This document shows positions 23,432 through 31,997 of a DNA stretch of 64,000 nt, in pieces. Both the position numbers and the translations under genes were made by a program. How positions within the stretch are numbered: the stretch's first letter is position 1; every line of letters starts with the position of its first letter. The notes below the pieces were generated by a model. It was not told the DNA's origin and did not search any database. It saw nothing but the letters and a program-made list of their open reading frames with translations. This DNA is from Paractinoplanes rishiriensis (GTDB lineage: Bacteria > Actinomycetota > Actinomycetes > Mycobacteriales > Micromonosporaceae): positions 1 to 64,000 of the forward strand of contig NZ_BOMV01000069.1 in NCBI RefSeq assembly GCF_016862375.1, written 5' to 3'.

Positions 23432-24685
23432 GTGCCTGATATCCCGTTCGGCTTCTCCCTGCCGGGCGCCCAGCCGCCCGACCCCTCCGACCCGCAGCAG
23501 ATGCAGCAGTTTATGGCGCAGCTGCAGCAGATGTTCGCCGGCCCCGGCAGTGGCCCTGTCAACTGGGACCTGGCCCGGCAGGTCGCGGCCAGCCAGCTGT
23601 CCGCGACCGGCGACCCGTCGGTGACCATGTATGAACGCCACCACGTCGAGGAGGCCCTGCGCCTCGCCGACCTGTGGCTCGACCCCGCCTCCGCGCTGCC
23701 CAGCGGCATCCGGGTGGCCGCCGCCTGGAATCGCAACGAGTGGATCTACAACACCCTCGACGTGTGGAAAAAGCTGTGCGACCCGATCGCGGGCCGCATG
23801 GTGGGCGCCATGGGTGACCTGGTCCCCGAGGAGGCCAAGGCCCAGCTCGGTCCCATGCAGTCGATGGTCGCCACGCTCGGCGGCGCGCTCTTCGGCGGCC
23901 AGTTGGGCCAGGCGCTGGGCCAGCTCGCGGCCGAGGTGCTCTCGGCCGGCGACATCGGCCTGCCGCTGGGCCCCACCGGCACGGCCGCCCTGGTCCCGGC
24001 CAACATCAAGGCCTACGGCGAGGGCCTGGAGCTCCCCGAGGATCAGGTCCGCCTCTACGTGGCCCTGCGCGAGGCCGCCCACCAGCGCCTGTTCGGCCAC
24101 GTCCCGTGGCTGCGCGCGCACGTGCTCACCGCGGTGGAGACCTACGCGAACGGCATCACGGTCAACCGCGAGGCCATCGAGGAGGCGATGAGCCGCGTCG
24201 ACCCGAGCGACCCCGAGTCGATGCAGGCCATGGCCCTCGAGGGCATCTTCACGCCCGAGGACACCCCGCAGCAGAAGGCGAGCCTGGCCCGTCTGGAAAC
24301 GGCGCTGGCCCTGATCGAGGGCTGGGTGGGCCACGTGGTCGACCACGCCGCCGGCGACCGTCTCCCCAGCGTGGCCGCGCTGGCCGAGGCCTTCCGCCGC
24401 CGCCGCGCCGCGGGTGGTCCCGCCGAGCAGACCTTCGCCGCACTGGTCGGCCTCGAACTCCGTCCCCGCCGCCTCCGCGAGGCCGTGGCGCTGTGGCAGG
24501 CCGTGACCGACCACCGGGGCATCCAGGGCCGCGACGCGCTCTGGGGCCACCCCGACCTGCTGCCGACGGACGAAGACTTCGCCAATCCGCAGGCGTTCGC
24601 CCAGAGCAGCCTGGACTGGGACATCAGCGAACTGGACAAACTAGAAGAAGGTGGCCTCGAAAAGGGCGAAGACGACGAAAAGTGA
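23432..24685 (+). CDS. DUF2342 zincin-like metalloprotease
   Basis: A 417-residue protein of the actinobacterial zincin-like family (DUF2342, older name F420 biosynthesis associated). The N-terminus is Pro/Gln-rich (DPQQMQQFMAQLQQMF). The signature is LYVALREAAHQRLFGHVPWL (about 205-225), with the ExxH zinc site instead of HExxH, and GWVGHVVDHAA further on. Divergent from the YlbL-type gene, as in Rv3195. Function experimentally unclear. Confidence 0.92.
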   Translation: MPDIPFGFSLPGAQPPDPSDPQQMQQFMAQLQQMFAGPGSGPVNWDLARQVAASQLSATGDPSVTMYERHHVEEALRLADLWLDPASALPSGIRVAAAWNRNEWIYNTLDVWKKLCDPIAGRMVGAMGDLVPEEAKAQLGPMQSMVATLGGALFGGQLGQALGQLAAEVLSAGDIGLPLGPTGTAALVPANIKAYGEGLELPEDQVRLYVALREAAHQRLFGHVPWLRAHVLTAVETYANGITVNREAIEEAMSRVDPSDPESMQAMALEGIFTPEDTPQQKASLARLETALALIEGWVGHVVDHAAGDRLPSVAALAEAFRRRRAAGGPAEQTFAALVGLELRPRRLREAVALWQAVTDHRGIQGRDALWGHPDLLPTDEDFANPQAFAQSSLDWDISELDKLEEGGLEKGEDDEK

Positions 24686-24692
24686 CGGGAGG

Positions 24693-24731
24693 TGGTCGGT
24701 TCCGCTTCTTTGGAGGTACGGGAACCGACCA
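24693..24731. terminator. Hairpin between convergent genes
   Basis: An 11-bp perfect stem TGGTCGGTTCC/GGAACCGACCA with a 17-nt loop, placed between the zincin gene and the convergent gene at 24780. Probably a bidirectional transcription end. Confidence 0.6.
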
Positions 24732-24779
24732 GTCCCGTGACACACGGCGACCTGGCTCTACCGGCTGGCCACCGGCTGA

Positions 24780-25376
24780 TCAGCCGCCGAGCAGTGCCCG
24801 CGTGTTGTCCCAGCCTTCGAGCCCCATGTCCAGCGAGGCCAACTCGGCCGGCCCGCGCAGCCGCCGCCACTCGGCCGTCGACGTGACGTCGCCCGGGCTG
24901 GGCGCGGTCTTGCGCAGCAGCGACGCCGAGGCACTGTCCAGGTCGTGGTCGGCCAGCCAGGACGGCGCCGGCAACCCCGCGGCCACGCCCAGCAGCCCGT
25001 TCCCCCGCCCGCCCGCGGCCACCGCGACCGGCCGGCCGTCAAGCGGCTGCAAAAGCTTGCCAAGAATCATCCCCGGCACGTCAGCCGCATCCGCCGCAAG
25101 CACCGCCGCCTGCTCAAACCCGTCCGCGGCCGCGGCCGCGAGCACCGGCAGATAGGTAGCGGTCGGCACCTCGTAGATCCGCATCCCCGGCCAGGCAATC
25201 TCCTCGGCCAGCTTCAGATCAGCGGCCGTAGCCGCAATAGCCGCCTCGGCCTGAGCCAGCCGAGCCAGCAGGTCGACGACATCCTCGGCAAGCGCGGCCC
25301 GCCAGTCCCCAAGCGCCACCCCGGGCGGACTCCACCCCACCGGCACCAACAACGCCACCACAACCCGCCGAACCAC
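24780..25376 (-). CDS. Conserved hypothetical protein, nucleotidyltransferase-like
   Basis: A 198-residue, Ala/Leu-rich protein. The segment AAVLAADAADVPGMILGKLLQPLDGRPVAVAAGGRGNGLLGVAAGLPAPSW follows the strand-DxPDLP-helix pattern of small nucleotidyltransferases, but the catalytic aspartates are not convincingly preserved. The first 30 residues (VVVALLVPVGWSPPG) could be a weak hydrophobic segment or an over-long start. Unknown function; it keeps its place next to the YgjP-type peptidase in related genomes as far as I can recall. Confidence 0.65.
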   Translation of the reverse strand: MVRRVVVALLVPVGWSPPGVALGDWRAALAEDVVDLLARLAQAEAAIAATAADLKLAEEIAWPGMRIYEVPTATYLPVLAAAAADGFEQAAVLAADAADVPGMILGKLLQPLDGRPVAVAAGGRGNGLLGVAAGLPAPSWLADHDLDSASASLLRKTAPSPGDVTSTAEWRRLRGPAELASLDMGLEGWDNTRALLGG

Positions 25377-25596
25377 TCGCCAACCCTACGACCCCCACCC
25401 CACTCACTCCGCGCCGGATGGCACGGCGGTCGGCGTTGCCGCTCATATGCGGCCGAGCCGACGGCGGCGGCGGGGTCGGCCTGCCCGCGTTGCAGCTCAG
25501 CCCGGATGCGGGCGGCACGGGCTGGGGACGGCACCCAGGCCGCCCGGAGCACCGGTGACCTGGCCTCGCCCGTACTTTCTCAGGAAAGCGTGACCG

Positions 25597-26130
25597 TCAG
25601 TCGTCGGCCAGCACGAGGCCGGTCGCAGCCGAGATGCCTTCGAGGTAGCCTCGCGCGCGCTCGGCCTTGGGATAGCGGCTGACCAGGTCCCAGAAGCGGG
25701 CGTTGTGGCTCGGGACCACCAGGTGGGCCAGCTCGTGCAGGAGCACGTAGTCGATCACCCAGTCGGGCATCTCCTGGATGCGGTGGGAGATGCGGATCGT
25801 GCCGTCGTCGGGGGTGCAGGAGCCCCAGCGGCCGTTCTGGTTGGTCACCCAGCGGACGCTCGCCGGGACCACGTCGGAGGCGTGGTCGGGCAGGTAGCGG
25901 GTGGTCAGGCGCCGGGCCCGGGCCAGCAGCTCGTCGTCGGTGCGACGGATGCGTTCCTCGCGGGCGGCCAGGCGGGCGAGCATGCGCTCGACCCACTCGG
26001 TTTCCTCGGCCCGGGAGAAACGGTCGGGGATGAGCACGACCACGCGTTCGCCATCCCGATATGCGGACACCGTGCGACGCCGGCGCTGGCTGCGCCGCAC
26101 TTCGACGACAGGCTTGCGCGTCCGGGCCAT
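25597..26130 (-). CDS. YgjP/DUF45 family metallopeptidase
   Basis: A 177-residue metal-dependent hydrolase. The zinc site is LLHELAHLVVPSHNARFWDLV (HExxH with a downstream His), preceded by the family hallmark NQNGRWGSCTPDDGTIRISHR. A basic N-terminus (RRSQRRRRTV) precedes a short beta domain. M48-type related domains (WLM, SprT-like) act on DNA-protein crosslinks or tRNA fragments, but for this family the role is open. Confidence 0.92.
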   Translation of the reverse strand: MARTRKPVVEVRRSQRRRRTVSAYRDGERVVVLIPDRFSRAEETEWVERMLARLAAREERIRRTDDELLARARRLTTRYLPDHASDVVPASVRWVTNQNGRWGSCTPDDGTIRISHRIQEMPDWVIDYVLLHELAHLVVPSHNARFWDLVSRYPKAERARGYLEGISAATGLVLADD

Positions 26131-26607
26131 TACCGGCTCGCGCGGCCCAGATTCGGGTTCACGTTGAGACGCTAATCGGTGAGACCCATGTCACCGCAAG
26201 AGTACCGCCGACTACGCCTGCCAGATTTGTGCGCTTCGTCCCGGTATAACCGAAAAAATTTTCCACAGCCGCAACATCGACTGCAGCGCGCCAACCTAGC
26301 GCACCACGAGAAGCTGCCAAGAACGTGGGCAACGTCCGTTTTCAACCACTTTGCCGGTAATTCCCGGCGTGTTTAAGGGTAACTTCGCGAAAAGGGCGAT
26401 TTCTCCCGGCACACTCACGTCGTCGGCGACACCGTCGACGCTGCGCTGACATGGAACACGCCTGACCTGGGTAGTGACCTGACCGCCCCATGCGGGAGGC
26501 CACATCCACGTGGTCGCGGAGCGGTCCAGCGCCAGAACACAGCTCGCGGCCTGCCGCCGCGAACAGGCATCGGGCCCACCCGGCCGACGACATGACGAGG
26601 AGGAACC
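26131..26607. other. No gene recognised
   Basis: About 480 bp without a supported gene. It contains a local AT-rich stretch (ACCGAAAAAATTTTCCACAG near 26.25 kb) and should hold the promoter of the small zinc-ribbon gene that follows. Confidence 0.5.
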
Positions 26608-26769
26608 GTGGCCGACAACACGTACAACGGCTACTGCGTGAAGTGCAAGGAGAAGCGCGACTTCCAGGGGACCGTCGAGGTCTCGAAGACCGGCATGAAC
26701 ATGGCAAAGGGCAAGTGCCCGGTGTGCGGCACCACCGTGAACCGGATCCTCGGCAAGGCCAAGGCCTGA
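26608..26769 (+). CDS. DUF5679 zinc-ribbon protein
   Basis: A 53-residue protein from GTG 26608, 5 nt after AGGAGGA. It reads NGYCVKCKEKRDF, then a central KTGMNMAKGKCPVCGTTVNRILGK: two CxxC pairs forming one zinc ribbon. This tiny protein is universal in actinobacteria, usually annotated DUF5679; function unknown, possibly ribosome or RNA associated. Confidence 0.9.
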   Translation: MADNTYNGYCVKCKEKRDFQGTVEVSKTGMNMAKGKCPVCGTTVNRILGKAKA

Positions 26770-26779
26770 TTCACGCGAA

Positions 26780-26812
26780 CCGGGGAGGGCAGTTCGCCCT
26801 CCCCGGCGCTTT
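26780..26812 (+). terminator. Intrinsic terminator of the zinc-ribbon gene
   Basis: An 11-bp stem CCGGGGAGGGC/GCCCTCCCCGG with loop AGTTC, then CGCTTT, 11 bp after the stop codon. Confidence 0.8.
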
Positions 26813-26857
26813 CCGGCCTCCACCCATAACCGTGTTCGAGTCGACACGTTGAGTGAG

Positions 26858-26940
26858 TGTGGATAACGGGAGCAGCCTGTGGATAACTCCCGCATAGCTG
26901 TGGACAACCCGCTTCATGGGCTCCGTTCGCCTGTGGACAA
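26858..26940. promoter_or_regulatory. Cluster of four DnaA boxes
   Basis: Four perfect DnaA boxes in one direction: TGTGGATAA at 26858 and 26878, TGTGGACAA at 26899 and 26932 (reverse complements TTATCCACA and TTGTCCACA, the latter the preferred Streptomyces form). Spacing is 20, 21 and 33 bp. No dnaA, dnaN or other oriC genes are near, so it is probably a DnaA titration or regulatory site rather than the origin. Confidence 0.85.
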
Positions 26941-26979
26941 CTAATCCACTCCGCATCGCTCCGGTGACAACCTGTCATC

Positions 26980-28023
26980 GTGAACCGCCCCATCCTGATT
27001 CCCGGCCTGCCCCGCGCCTGGCGTGGCCCGGGTGAGCTGCAACTCGGCTCCGACCCGGCCCGCGCCCTAGTGCTGCGGCTGCCCGACCCGCGCACCGCCC
27101 GGGTCCTCGACCTGCTCGACGGCCATCGCACCGAGCGGTTGGTGCTGCTCGGAGCGGCCGAGCTGGGCGTTTCGGCGGACGACTGCCGGGCCCTGGTCGG
27201 CACCCTGCTCAGCGCCGGCCTCGCGCTGCCGGCCACCGCGCTGCTCCCCCGCACCATCCCGCCCGGCGCCCGCGAACGACTGGTCGGCGAGGCGGCGGCC
27301 ATCGCACTTCGCGGCTCGCGCACCTCACCCGCTCACCGGCTGCGACGCCGGGCCACGTCCCAGGTGGTGATCGTCGGGCGCGGCCGGCTCGGCGCGGGCA
27401 TCGCGGTGGCACTCGCCGAGGCGGGCGTCGGACATGTGCGGCCCGATCTTCCGGGTCTCGTGGGTCGCGACGAGCTGGCCGGCGGTCCGCTGCGCGGCAC
27501 CGACGTCAATCGGCCCCGGCGGGAGGCGATCATCGAGGTCATGTCACGCGCCGCGCCGGAGATCACTTCGGGCGTACGCCGCGGCGCCGCGAGCCTGGTC
27601 GTGCAGCTCGACCCGGACGAGCCGGCCAACCTGCTGGCGGCCGCGCACGCGGCCCGGGAGCAGCCGCATCTGGCCGTCACGATCCGGGACGCCGCGGTGG
27701 TGATCGGGCCGTTGGTGGGTCCGGCGGGAGCGCCGTGTCTGCATTGCCTCGACCTGCACCGCCGGGAACGGGACGCGGAGTGGCCGGGTCCGCCGGCCCG
27801 GCTCGGCGGGGCGGAACCGTGCGCGGTGGCGACACTGCTGGCGGCGACCGGTTACGTGGTGGCCGAGGTGCTGACGTTTCTGGACGGCGGTAAACCGGAA
27901 ACGACAGGCGCGACGGTCGAGATCACGGCACCCGGGCGGGTGCGCCGGCGGACGTGGCCGCCACATCCGGAGTGCCCGTGCGGCCATCGGCCTGGAAAAT
28001 CGGCACGCGTGGGCAGCGGTTGA
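26980..28023 (+). CDS. ThiF/E1-like Rossmann protein
   Basis: A 347-residue protein with an N-terminal region LIPGLPRAWRGPGELQLGSDP typical of TOMM-type leader-binding/E1-like partner proteins, then a Rossmann core with VVIVGRGRLGAGIAVALAEAGVGHV (about 128-152). A putative metal site is formed by CLHCLDLH (about 252) and CPCGH at the end. The full adenylating ThiF motifs are not obvious, so it may be a non-catalytic relative. It precedes the ABC1 kinase as a related gene does in other actinobacteria (region of Rv3196). Confidence 0.75.
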   Translation: MNRPILIPGLPRAWRGPGELQLGSDPARALVLRLPDPRTARVLDLLDGHRTERLVLLGAAELGVSADDCRALVGTLLSAGLALPATALLPRTIPPGARERLVGEAAAIALRGSRTSPAHRLRRRATSQVVIVGRGRLGAGIAVALAEAGVGHVRPDLPGLVGRDELAGGPLRGTDVNRPRREAIIEVMSRAAPEITSGVRRGAASLVVQLDPDEPANLLAAAHAAREQPHLAVTIRDAAVVIGPLVGPAGAPCLHCLDLHRRERDAEWPGPPARLGGAEPCAVATLLAATGYVVAEVLTFLDGGKPETTGATVEITAPGRVRRRTWPPHPECPCGHRPGKSARVGSG

Positions 28024-28105
28024 TGATCGGACTTTGCGGCTTATTGCTGGACGAAGACGACGCCACCTGGGGGATGACCGGCGATCCGTCGGTCACAATG
28101 ATCTG

Positions 28106-29452
28106 GTGAGCGACATACCGCGCCGGGCCGCGTCCCGTACCGCGAAACTGGCCGCGCTTCCCCTGGGGTTCGCCGGGCGCACGGCGCTCGGGCTGGGCAA
28201 GCGTGCCGTCGGGATCGCCACCGAGGTCATCTCCGAGGACATCCAGCGGCGCACCGCCGAGCAACTGTTCAGCGTGCTGGGCCAGCTCAAGGGCGGCGCC
28301 ATGAAGTTCGGGCAGGCGCTCTCGGTCTTCGAGGCGGCGCTGCCCGAGGAGATGGCCGGGCCGTACCGGCAGGCGCTGACCAAGCTCCAGGAGGCGGCCC
28401 CGCCGATGCCCGCGGCCAGCCTGCACCGGGTGCTCGCCGAGCAGTTGGGCGAGGACTGGCGGGACCAGTTCGCCGAGTTCGACGACAGCCCGGCCGCCGC
28501 GGCCAGCATCGGCCAGGTGCACCGCGCGGTCTGGAAACTGCCGCCGGCCCGCCGGAACGCCAAACCCAAGACCGTCGAGGTGGCCGTCAAGGTCCAATAC
28601 CCGGGTGCGGGCGACGCCCTGCTGGCCGACCTCAAGCAGCTCTCCCTGCTGGCCGGCATGTTCAAGATCATCCAGCCGGGGATGGACATCAAGCCGCTGC
28701 TGGCCGAACTGCGGGCACGGATCACCGAGGAACTGGACTACGCCATGGAGGCGGAGACCCAGGAGGCGTTCGCGGCCGCGTTCGCCGGCGACCCCGAGAT
28801 CCACGTGCCCCGGGTGATCGCCTCGTCCCCGCGGGTGCTGGTCACCGAGTGGGTCGAGGGCACCCCGCTGGCCAAGGTGATCACCGACGGCACGCCCGAG
28901 GAACGCGACGAGGCCGGCCGCCTGATGGCCACCCTGCACTTCTCGGCGCCGGCCCGGGCCGGGCTGCTGCACGCCGACCCACACCCGGGCAACTTCCGGA
29001 TCCTGCCGGACGGCCGGCTCGGGGTGATCGACTTCGGTGCGGTGGCCCGGTTGCCCGGCGGCCACCCGGAGCCGATCGGGCGGCTGGTCCGGCTGGCGCT
29101 GGCCGGCGACGCCGAGGCGGTCGCCGACGGGCTGCGCGAGGAGGGCTTCATCAAGCCGGACGACGAGATCGACGCCGAGGCGGTGCTCACCTTCCTGCGG
29201 CCCATGATCGAACCGCTGGCGGTGGCGAAGTTCCGGTTCACCCGGGCCTGGCTGCGCGGCGAGGCGACCCGGCTGGCCAGTCCACGCTCCCCCGCGTACC
29301 AGCTCAGCCGGAAGCTCAACCTCCCGCCCTCCTACCTGCTGATCCATCGGGTGACGCTGGGCTCGATCGGGGTGCTCTGCCAGCTCGAGTCCGAGGCACC
29401 GTACCGGGAGATCGTCGAGAAATGGCTGCCCGGGTTCGCACCGGCCGAGTGA
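28106..29452 (+). CDS. ABC1/UbiB family atypical kinase
   Basis: A 448-residue UbiB/ABC1 family protein. The N-terminal KxGQ motif is in MKFGQALSVFEAALPEE; the ATP-loop replacement AAAASIGQVHRAVW and lysine EVAVKVQYPG follow. The catalytic region is LLHADPHPGNFRIL and the metal site LGVIDFGAVARL. GTG 28106 gives VSDIPRRAAS. Orthologue position is Rv3197 immediately before whiB7. Family members support quinone biosynthesis or lipid handling through ATPase activity. Confidence 0.93.
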   Translation: MSDIPRRAASRTAKLAALPLGFAGRTALGLGKRAVGIATEVISEDIQRRTAEQLFSVLGQLKGGAMKFGQALSVFEAALPEEMAGPYRQALTKLQEAAPPMPAASLHRVLAEQLGEDWRDQFAEFDDSPAAAASIGQVHRAVWKLPPARRNAKPKTVEVAVKVQYPGAGDALLADLKQLSLLAGMFKIIQPGMDIKPLLAELRARITEELDYAMEAETQEAFAAAFAGDPEIHVPRVIASSPRVLVTEWVEGTPLAKVITDGTPEERDEAGRLMATLHFSAPARAGLLHADPHPGNFRILPDGRLGVIDFGAVARLPGGHPEPIGRLVRLALAGDAEAVADGLREEGFIKPDDEIDAEAVLTFLRPMIEPLAVAKFRFTRAWLRGEATRLASPRSPAYQLSRKLNLPPSYLLIHRVTLGSIGVLCQLESEAPYREIVEKWLPGFAPAE

Positions 29453-29485
29453 TCCAGTCCGGCGCGGCCATGATTCGATGAGCGG

Positions 29486-30757
29486 ATGGACGCCTCCGCG
29501 CACATCGACGACCTGGCCGGCTTCATCTCGGCGGCGCCGAGTCCCTACCACGCGGTGGCCGAGGTGGCCCGCCGCCTGGGCGAGGCCGGCTACACCGCGC
29601 TGGACGAGACCGCCGACTGGCGCGAGTCGATCGTCCCGGGTGCCCGGCTGGTCGTGGTCCGCGACGGCGCGGTGATCGCCCTCGCGATCCCGGACACCGC
29701 CGGCCCCGGCACCCCGTTCCGGATCGTCGGCGCGCACACCGACTCGCCGACCTTCCGGCTCAAGCCGCAGCCCGCGGCCACCTCGCACAACTGGCGCCAG
29801 GCGATGGTCGAGATCTACGGCGGCCCGATTTTGTCCACCTGGTTCGACCGGGAACTGGAGTTCGCGGGCCGGCTCGTGCACCGCGACGGCGGCGTCCACC
29901 TGGTGCGGACCGGACCGTTCGCGCGCATCCCGCACCTGGCCATTCACCTGGACCGCGAGGTCAACCAGTCGTTCGCGCCGGACAAGCAGCGCGACGTCCA
30001 GCCGATCTTCGGGGTGTCCGGCCCGGACATCCTCACCCACCTGGCCCGGATCGCCGGGTTCGAGGCCGGCGACGTGCTGGGCTTCGACATCGTCACGGTC
30101 GACGCCGCAGCGCCGGCCCGGTTCGGCGCCGACAACGCGCTGTTCGCCGCCCCCCGGCTGGACAATCTCTCGTCGGTGCACGCCGGGCTGCTCGCGCTGC
30201 TGGCCGCCGAGCCCACCGCCGCGATCGCGGTGCTGGCCGCGTTCGACCACGAGGAGGTCGGCTCCGAGACCCGCTCGGGCGCGGCCGGCCCGATGCTCGC
30301 CGACGTGCTGGACCGGGTCACCGCCGGGCTGGGCGGCAACGACCGCGGTGACCTGGCCCGTGCCCTCGCCGGGTCGTGGTGCCTGTCCGCGGACGCGGGG
30401 CACGGCGTACACCCGAACCGGCCGGAACGGCACGACCCCACCCACCGCCCGCTGGTCGGCGGCGGACCACTGCTCAAGGTCAACGTCAACCAGCGGTACG
30501 CCACCGACGGGCTCGGCACCGCGCTGTGGGCCCGCGTCTGCGCCGCCGCGGACGTCCCGTTCCAGGAGTTCGTCTCGAACAACGCGATCCCGTGCGGCAC
30601 CACGATCGGCCCGATCACCGCGACCCGGCTGGGCATCCCCACCCTCGACGTCGGCATCCCGCTGCTGTCCATGCACTCGGCCCGCGAGTTGTGCCAGGTC
30701 GACGACCCGGGCCGGCTGGCCGCCGCGGCCGCCACCTTTCTGAGCGGCCGGGAATAG
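29486..30757 (+). CDS. apeB: M18 family aspartyl aminopeptidase
   Basis: A 423-residue M18 aminopeptidase that removes N-terminal acidic residues. Zinc and catalytic motifs visible: VGAHTDSPTFRLKP (first His-Asp), SSVHAGLLAL region, FDHEEVGSETRSGAAGP (Glu-Glu), and DVGIPLLSMHSARELC (last His). The length is standard. It starts 33 bp after the ABC1 kinase stop and ends in a strong terminator, so they are likely cotranscribed. Confidence 0.95.
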   Translation: MDASAHIDDLAGFISAAPSPYHAVAEVARRLGEAGYTALDETADWRESIVPGARLVVVRDGAVIALAIPDTAGPGTPFRIVGAHTDSPTFRLKPQPAATSHNWRQAMVEIYGGPILSTWFDRELEFAGRLVHRDGGVHLVRTGPFARIPHLAIHLDREVNQSFAPDKQRDVQPIFGVSGPDILTHLARIAGFEAGDVLGFDIVTVDAAAPARFGADNALFAAPRLDNLSSVHAGLLALLAAEPTAAIAVLAAFDHEEVGSETRSGAAGPMLADVLDRVTAGLGGNDRGDLARALAGSWCLSADAGHGVHPNRPERHDPTHRPLVGGGPLLKVNVNQRYATDGLGTALWARVCAAADVPFQEFVSNNAIPCGTTIGPITATRLGIPTLDVGIPLLSMHSARELCQVDDPGRLAAAAATFLSGRE

Positions 30758-30766
30758 ACAGACGGA

Positions 30767-30799
30767 GGGCCCGTCCGCTGCCGCGGACGGGCCCTTGTT
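30767..30799 (+). terminator. Intrinsic terminator after apeB
   Basis: A perfect 12-bp stem GGGCCCGTCCGC/GCGGACGGGCCC with loop TGCC, followed by TTGTT. Confidence 0.9.
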
Positions 30800-30811
30800 C
30801 AAGGAAGTTGT

Positions 30812-30958
30812 TCAGTACCGCACACCGCCGAGTTCGCGGGAGGCCCGGTGGTGGGCCTGCATGGCTACCTGGCGAGCGGGACGGTGCGCCTCAGGTGTGT
30901 AGTCACGCTGAGGCCGACGCATTCGCGCCCGGGACAACGCTTCTTGGATGAGTCTCAT
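30812..30958 (-). CDS. Small basic protein downstream of whiB7
   Basis: A 48-residue basic, helical protein starting MRLIQEALSRARMRRP, from ATG 30958 with GGAG 9 nt upstream; longer starts to 31030 are less likely. Small proteins with the same opening (MRLIQEALARARM) are encoded near many actinobacterial genes as conserved hypotheticals. It follows whiB7 on the same strand and may be cotranscribed. Confidence 0.6.
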   Translation of the reverse strand: MRLIQEALSRARMRRPQRDYTPEAHRPARQVAMQAHHRASRELGGVRY

Positions 30959-31033
30959 TTTCGTGGCTCCGTTGCTGGTCATATCGATACTCGGCTTTCG
31001 GTTTCGGATGTCGGACGGGACGGTGGTCACTTC

Positions 31034-31396
31034 TCAGGCCGCCAGGCGGACCGAACTGCGGGAGTCGAGACCGTTAGCGGCGAGCCGCTCCTCGACCTCG
31101 ACGGCCAACTCGGCGTCGCGCGCCACGTCGACCTTGCGCGGACGCCCCCGCGGCCGCTTGCGCGGAACCACGGCACCGCGCTCGAAGATCTCGCCGCCCC
31201 AGACACCCCAGGGCTCGTTCCGCTCGACCGCGCCGGCCAGGCACTCGACGCGCAGCGGGCAGTCCCCGCAAAGCGACTTCGCCAGTTCCAGCTGGGCCGG
31301 GGAGTCCGAGAACCACAGGTCCGGGTCGAACTTCCGACAGGGCAGGTTTGCCTCGAACTCGACGCTCACGTCGATCGGGGCCAGCGCCAGACTCAT
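31034..31396 (-). CDS. whiB7: WhiB7 redox-sensing transcription factor
   Basis: A 120-residue WhiB protein with the four iron-sulfur cysteines Cys20, Cys43, Cys46, Cys52, the G-VWGGE turn (64-69), and the AT-hook RGRPRK (83-88) specific for WhiB7, which binds AT-rich DNA next to the -35 box and partners with the principal sigma factor. WhiB7 activates intrinsic resistance genes (macrolides, aminoglycosides, tetracyclines) when translation is blocked. Location between ABC1 kinase/apeB and uvrD2 equals Rv3197A. Expression is probably controlled by the leader and attenuator upstream. Confidence 0.96.
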   Translation of the reverse strand: MSLALAPIDVSVEFEANLPCRKFDPDLWFSDSPAQLELAKSLCGDCPLRVECLAGAVERNEPWGVWGGEIFERGAVVPRKRPRGRPRKVDVARDAELAVEVEERLAANGLDSRSSVRLAA

Positions 31397-31471
31397 AAAG
31401 CCCGGTCACCTCTCTCTTCTCATCGATCTTCTGGATCGCCGTACAGGTCGTGCACCCGGCCGGTGAGCCGG

Positions 31472-31515
31472 CAAAAAATTAAGGCCGCGGATCCCATTTC
31501 TGGGTTCCGCGGCCT
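31472..31515 (-). terminator. Attenuator terminator in whiB7 leader
   Basis: On the minus strand a 14-bp stem AGGCCGCGGAACCC/GGGATCCGCGGCCT (one mismatch) is followed by TAATTTTTT, a complete intrinsic terminator about 75 nt before the whiB7 ATG. It is flanked by direct repeats GGTGAGCCGG (plus strand 31462-31471 and 31519-31528). A second hairpin GGTCTGA/TCAGACC (31531-31549) precedes it and holds the leader ORF stop codon. This is how whiB7 attenuation by stalled ribosomes is arranged in other actinobacteria. Confidence 0.85.
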
Positions 31516-31541
31516 CGAGGTGAGCCGGAGGTCTGAGTTTG

Positions 31542-31877
31542 TCAGACCGGCCTTCCTCGAGGCGGGACACCGCTGCCACCATCCGCGTAGCGCTTCGTGG
31601 AGACACTGGTGCCGTTGAACCCGGTGGTGCCATTGATCCCGTTGGTAAGCGTCAGGGCCTGGGCCAGCTCGGCCTGGACCTGGACCTGGTGCGCCCACGA
31701 AACCCGAGCCAGTTCGGCAGCCAGGATGGCTACCGGCCGGACTGCCTGGGCCGAGATCAGAGCCCGCTCCACGGCCGGGACTGCCACCGGAGCGGCGGCG
31801 GGAACCAGCGTGAGGGCGGACGGAGCGCAGGCAGGGGTCAGCGGCGCAGACGGTCGCTTCATCGTGTAAATCTCCAT
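31542..31877 (-). CDS. Leader ORF upstream of whiB7
   Basis: An ORF of 111 codons with a very strong ribosome site (GGAGGAGGT) 6 nt before ATG 31877. The start MEIYTMKRPSAPLTPACAPS is followed by Ala/Val-rich sequence and an Asn/Gly/Thr segment (NGINGTTGFNGTSV). Its stop lies inside the hairpin just ahead of the attenuator, so ribosome position would decide whether the terminator forms. Mycobacterial whiB7 leader peptides are much shorter, so the product may still be only a leader, or a real secreted-type small protein. Confidence 0.6.
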   Translation of the reverse strand: MEIYTMKRPSAPLTPACAPSALTLVPAAAPVAVPAVERALISAQAVRPVAILAAELARVSWAHQVQVQAELAQALTLTNGINGTTGFNGTSVSTKRYADGGSGVPPRGRPV

Positions 31878-31997
31878 CGTTGCCACCTCCTCCATCGCCT
31901 AGCACTCGAAGTGTTTAACCCCAGCAAGCAGGCCGCTCGCCTGGGTGTGCAATGAGGCTATGCCTGCCCTACGCGGCAGGGCAAACGAATTAACGGA

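Noticed and set aside
26858..26940. The DnaA boxes as the chromosomal origin
   Set aside because: dnaA, dnaN, recF, gyrB and rpmH are absent and there is no AT-rich unwinding region; only four boxes are present.
27923..30802. Very long minus-strand frame over the ABC1 kinase and apeB
   Set aside because: Composition is shadow-like (Gly/Gln/Arg/His runs) and two clearly conserved genes with motifs lie on the other strand.
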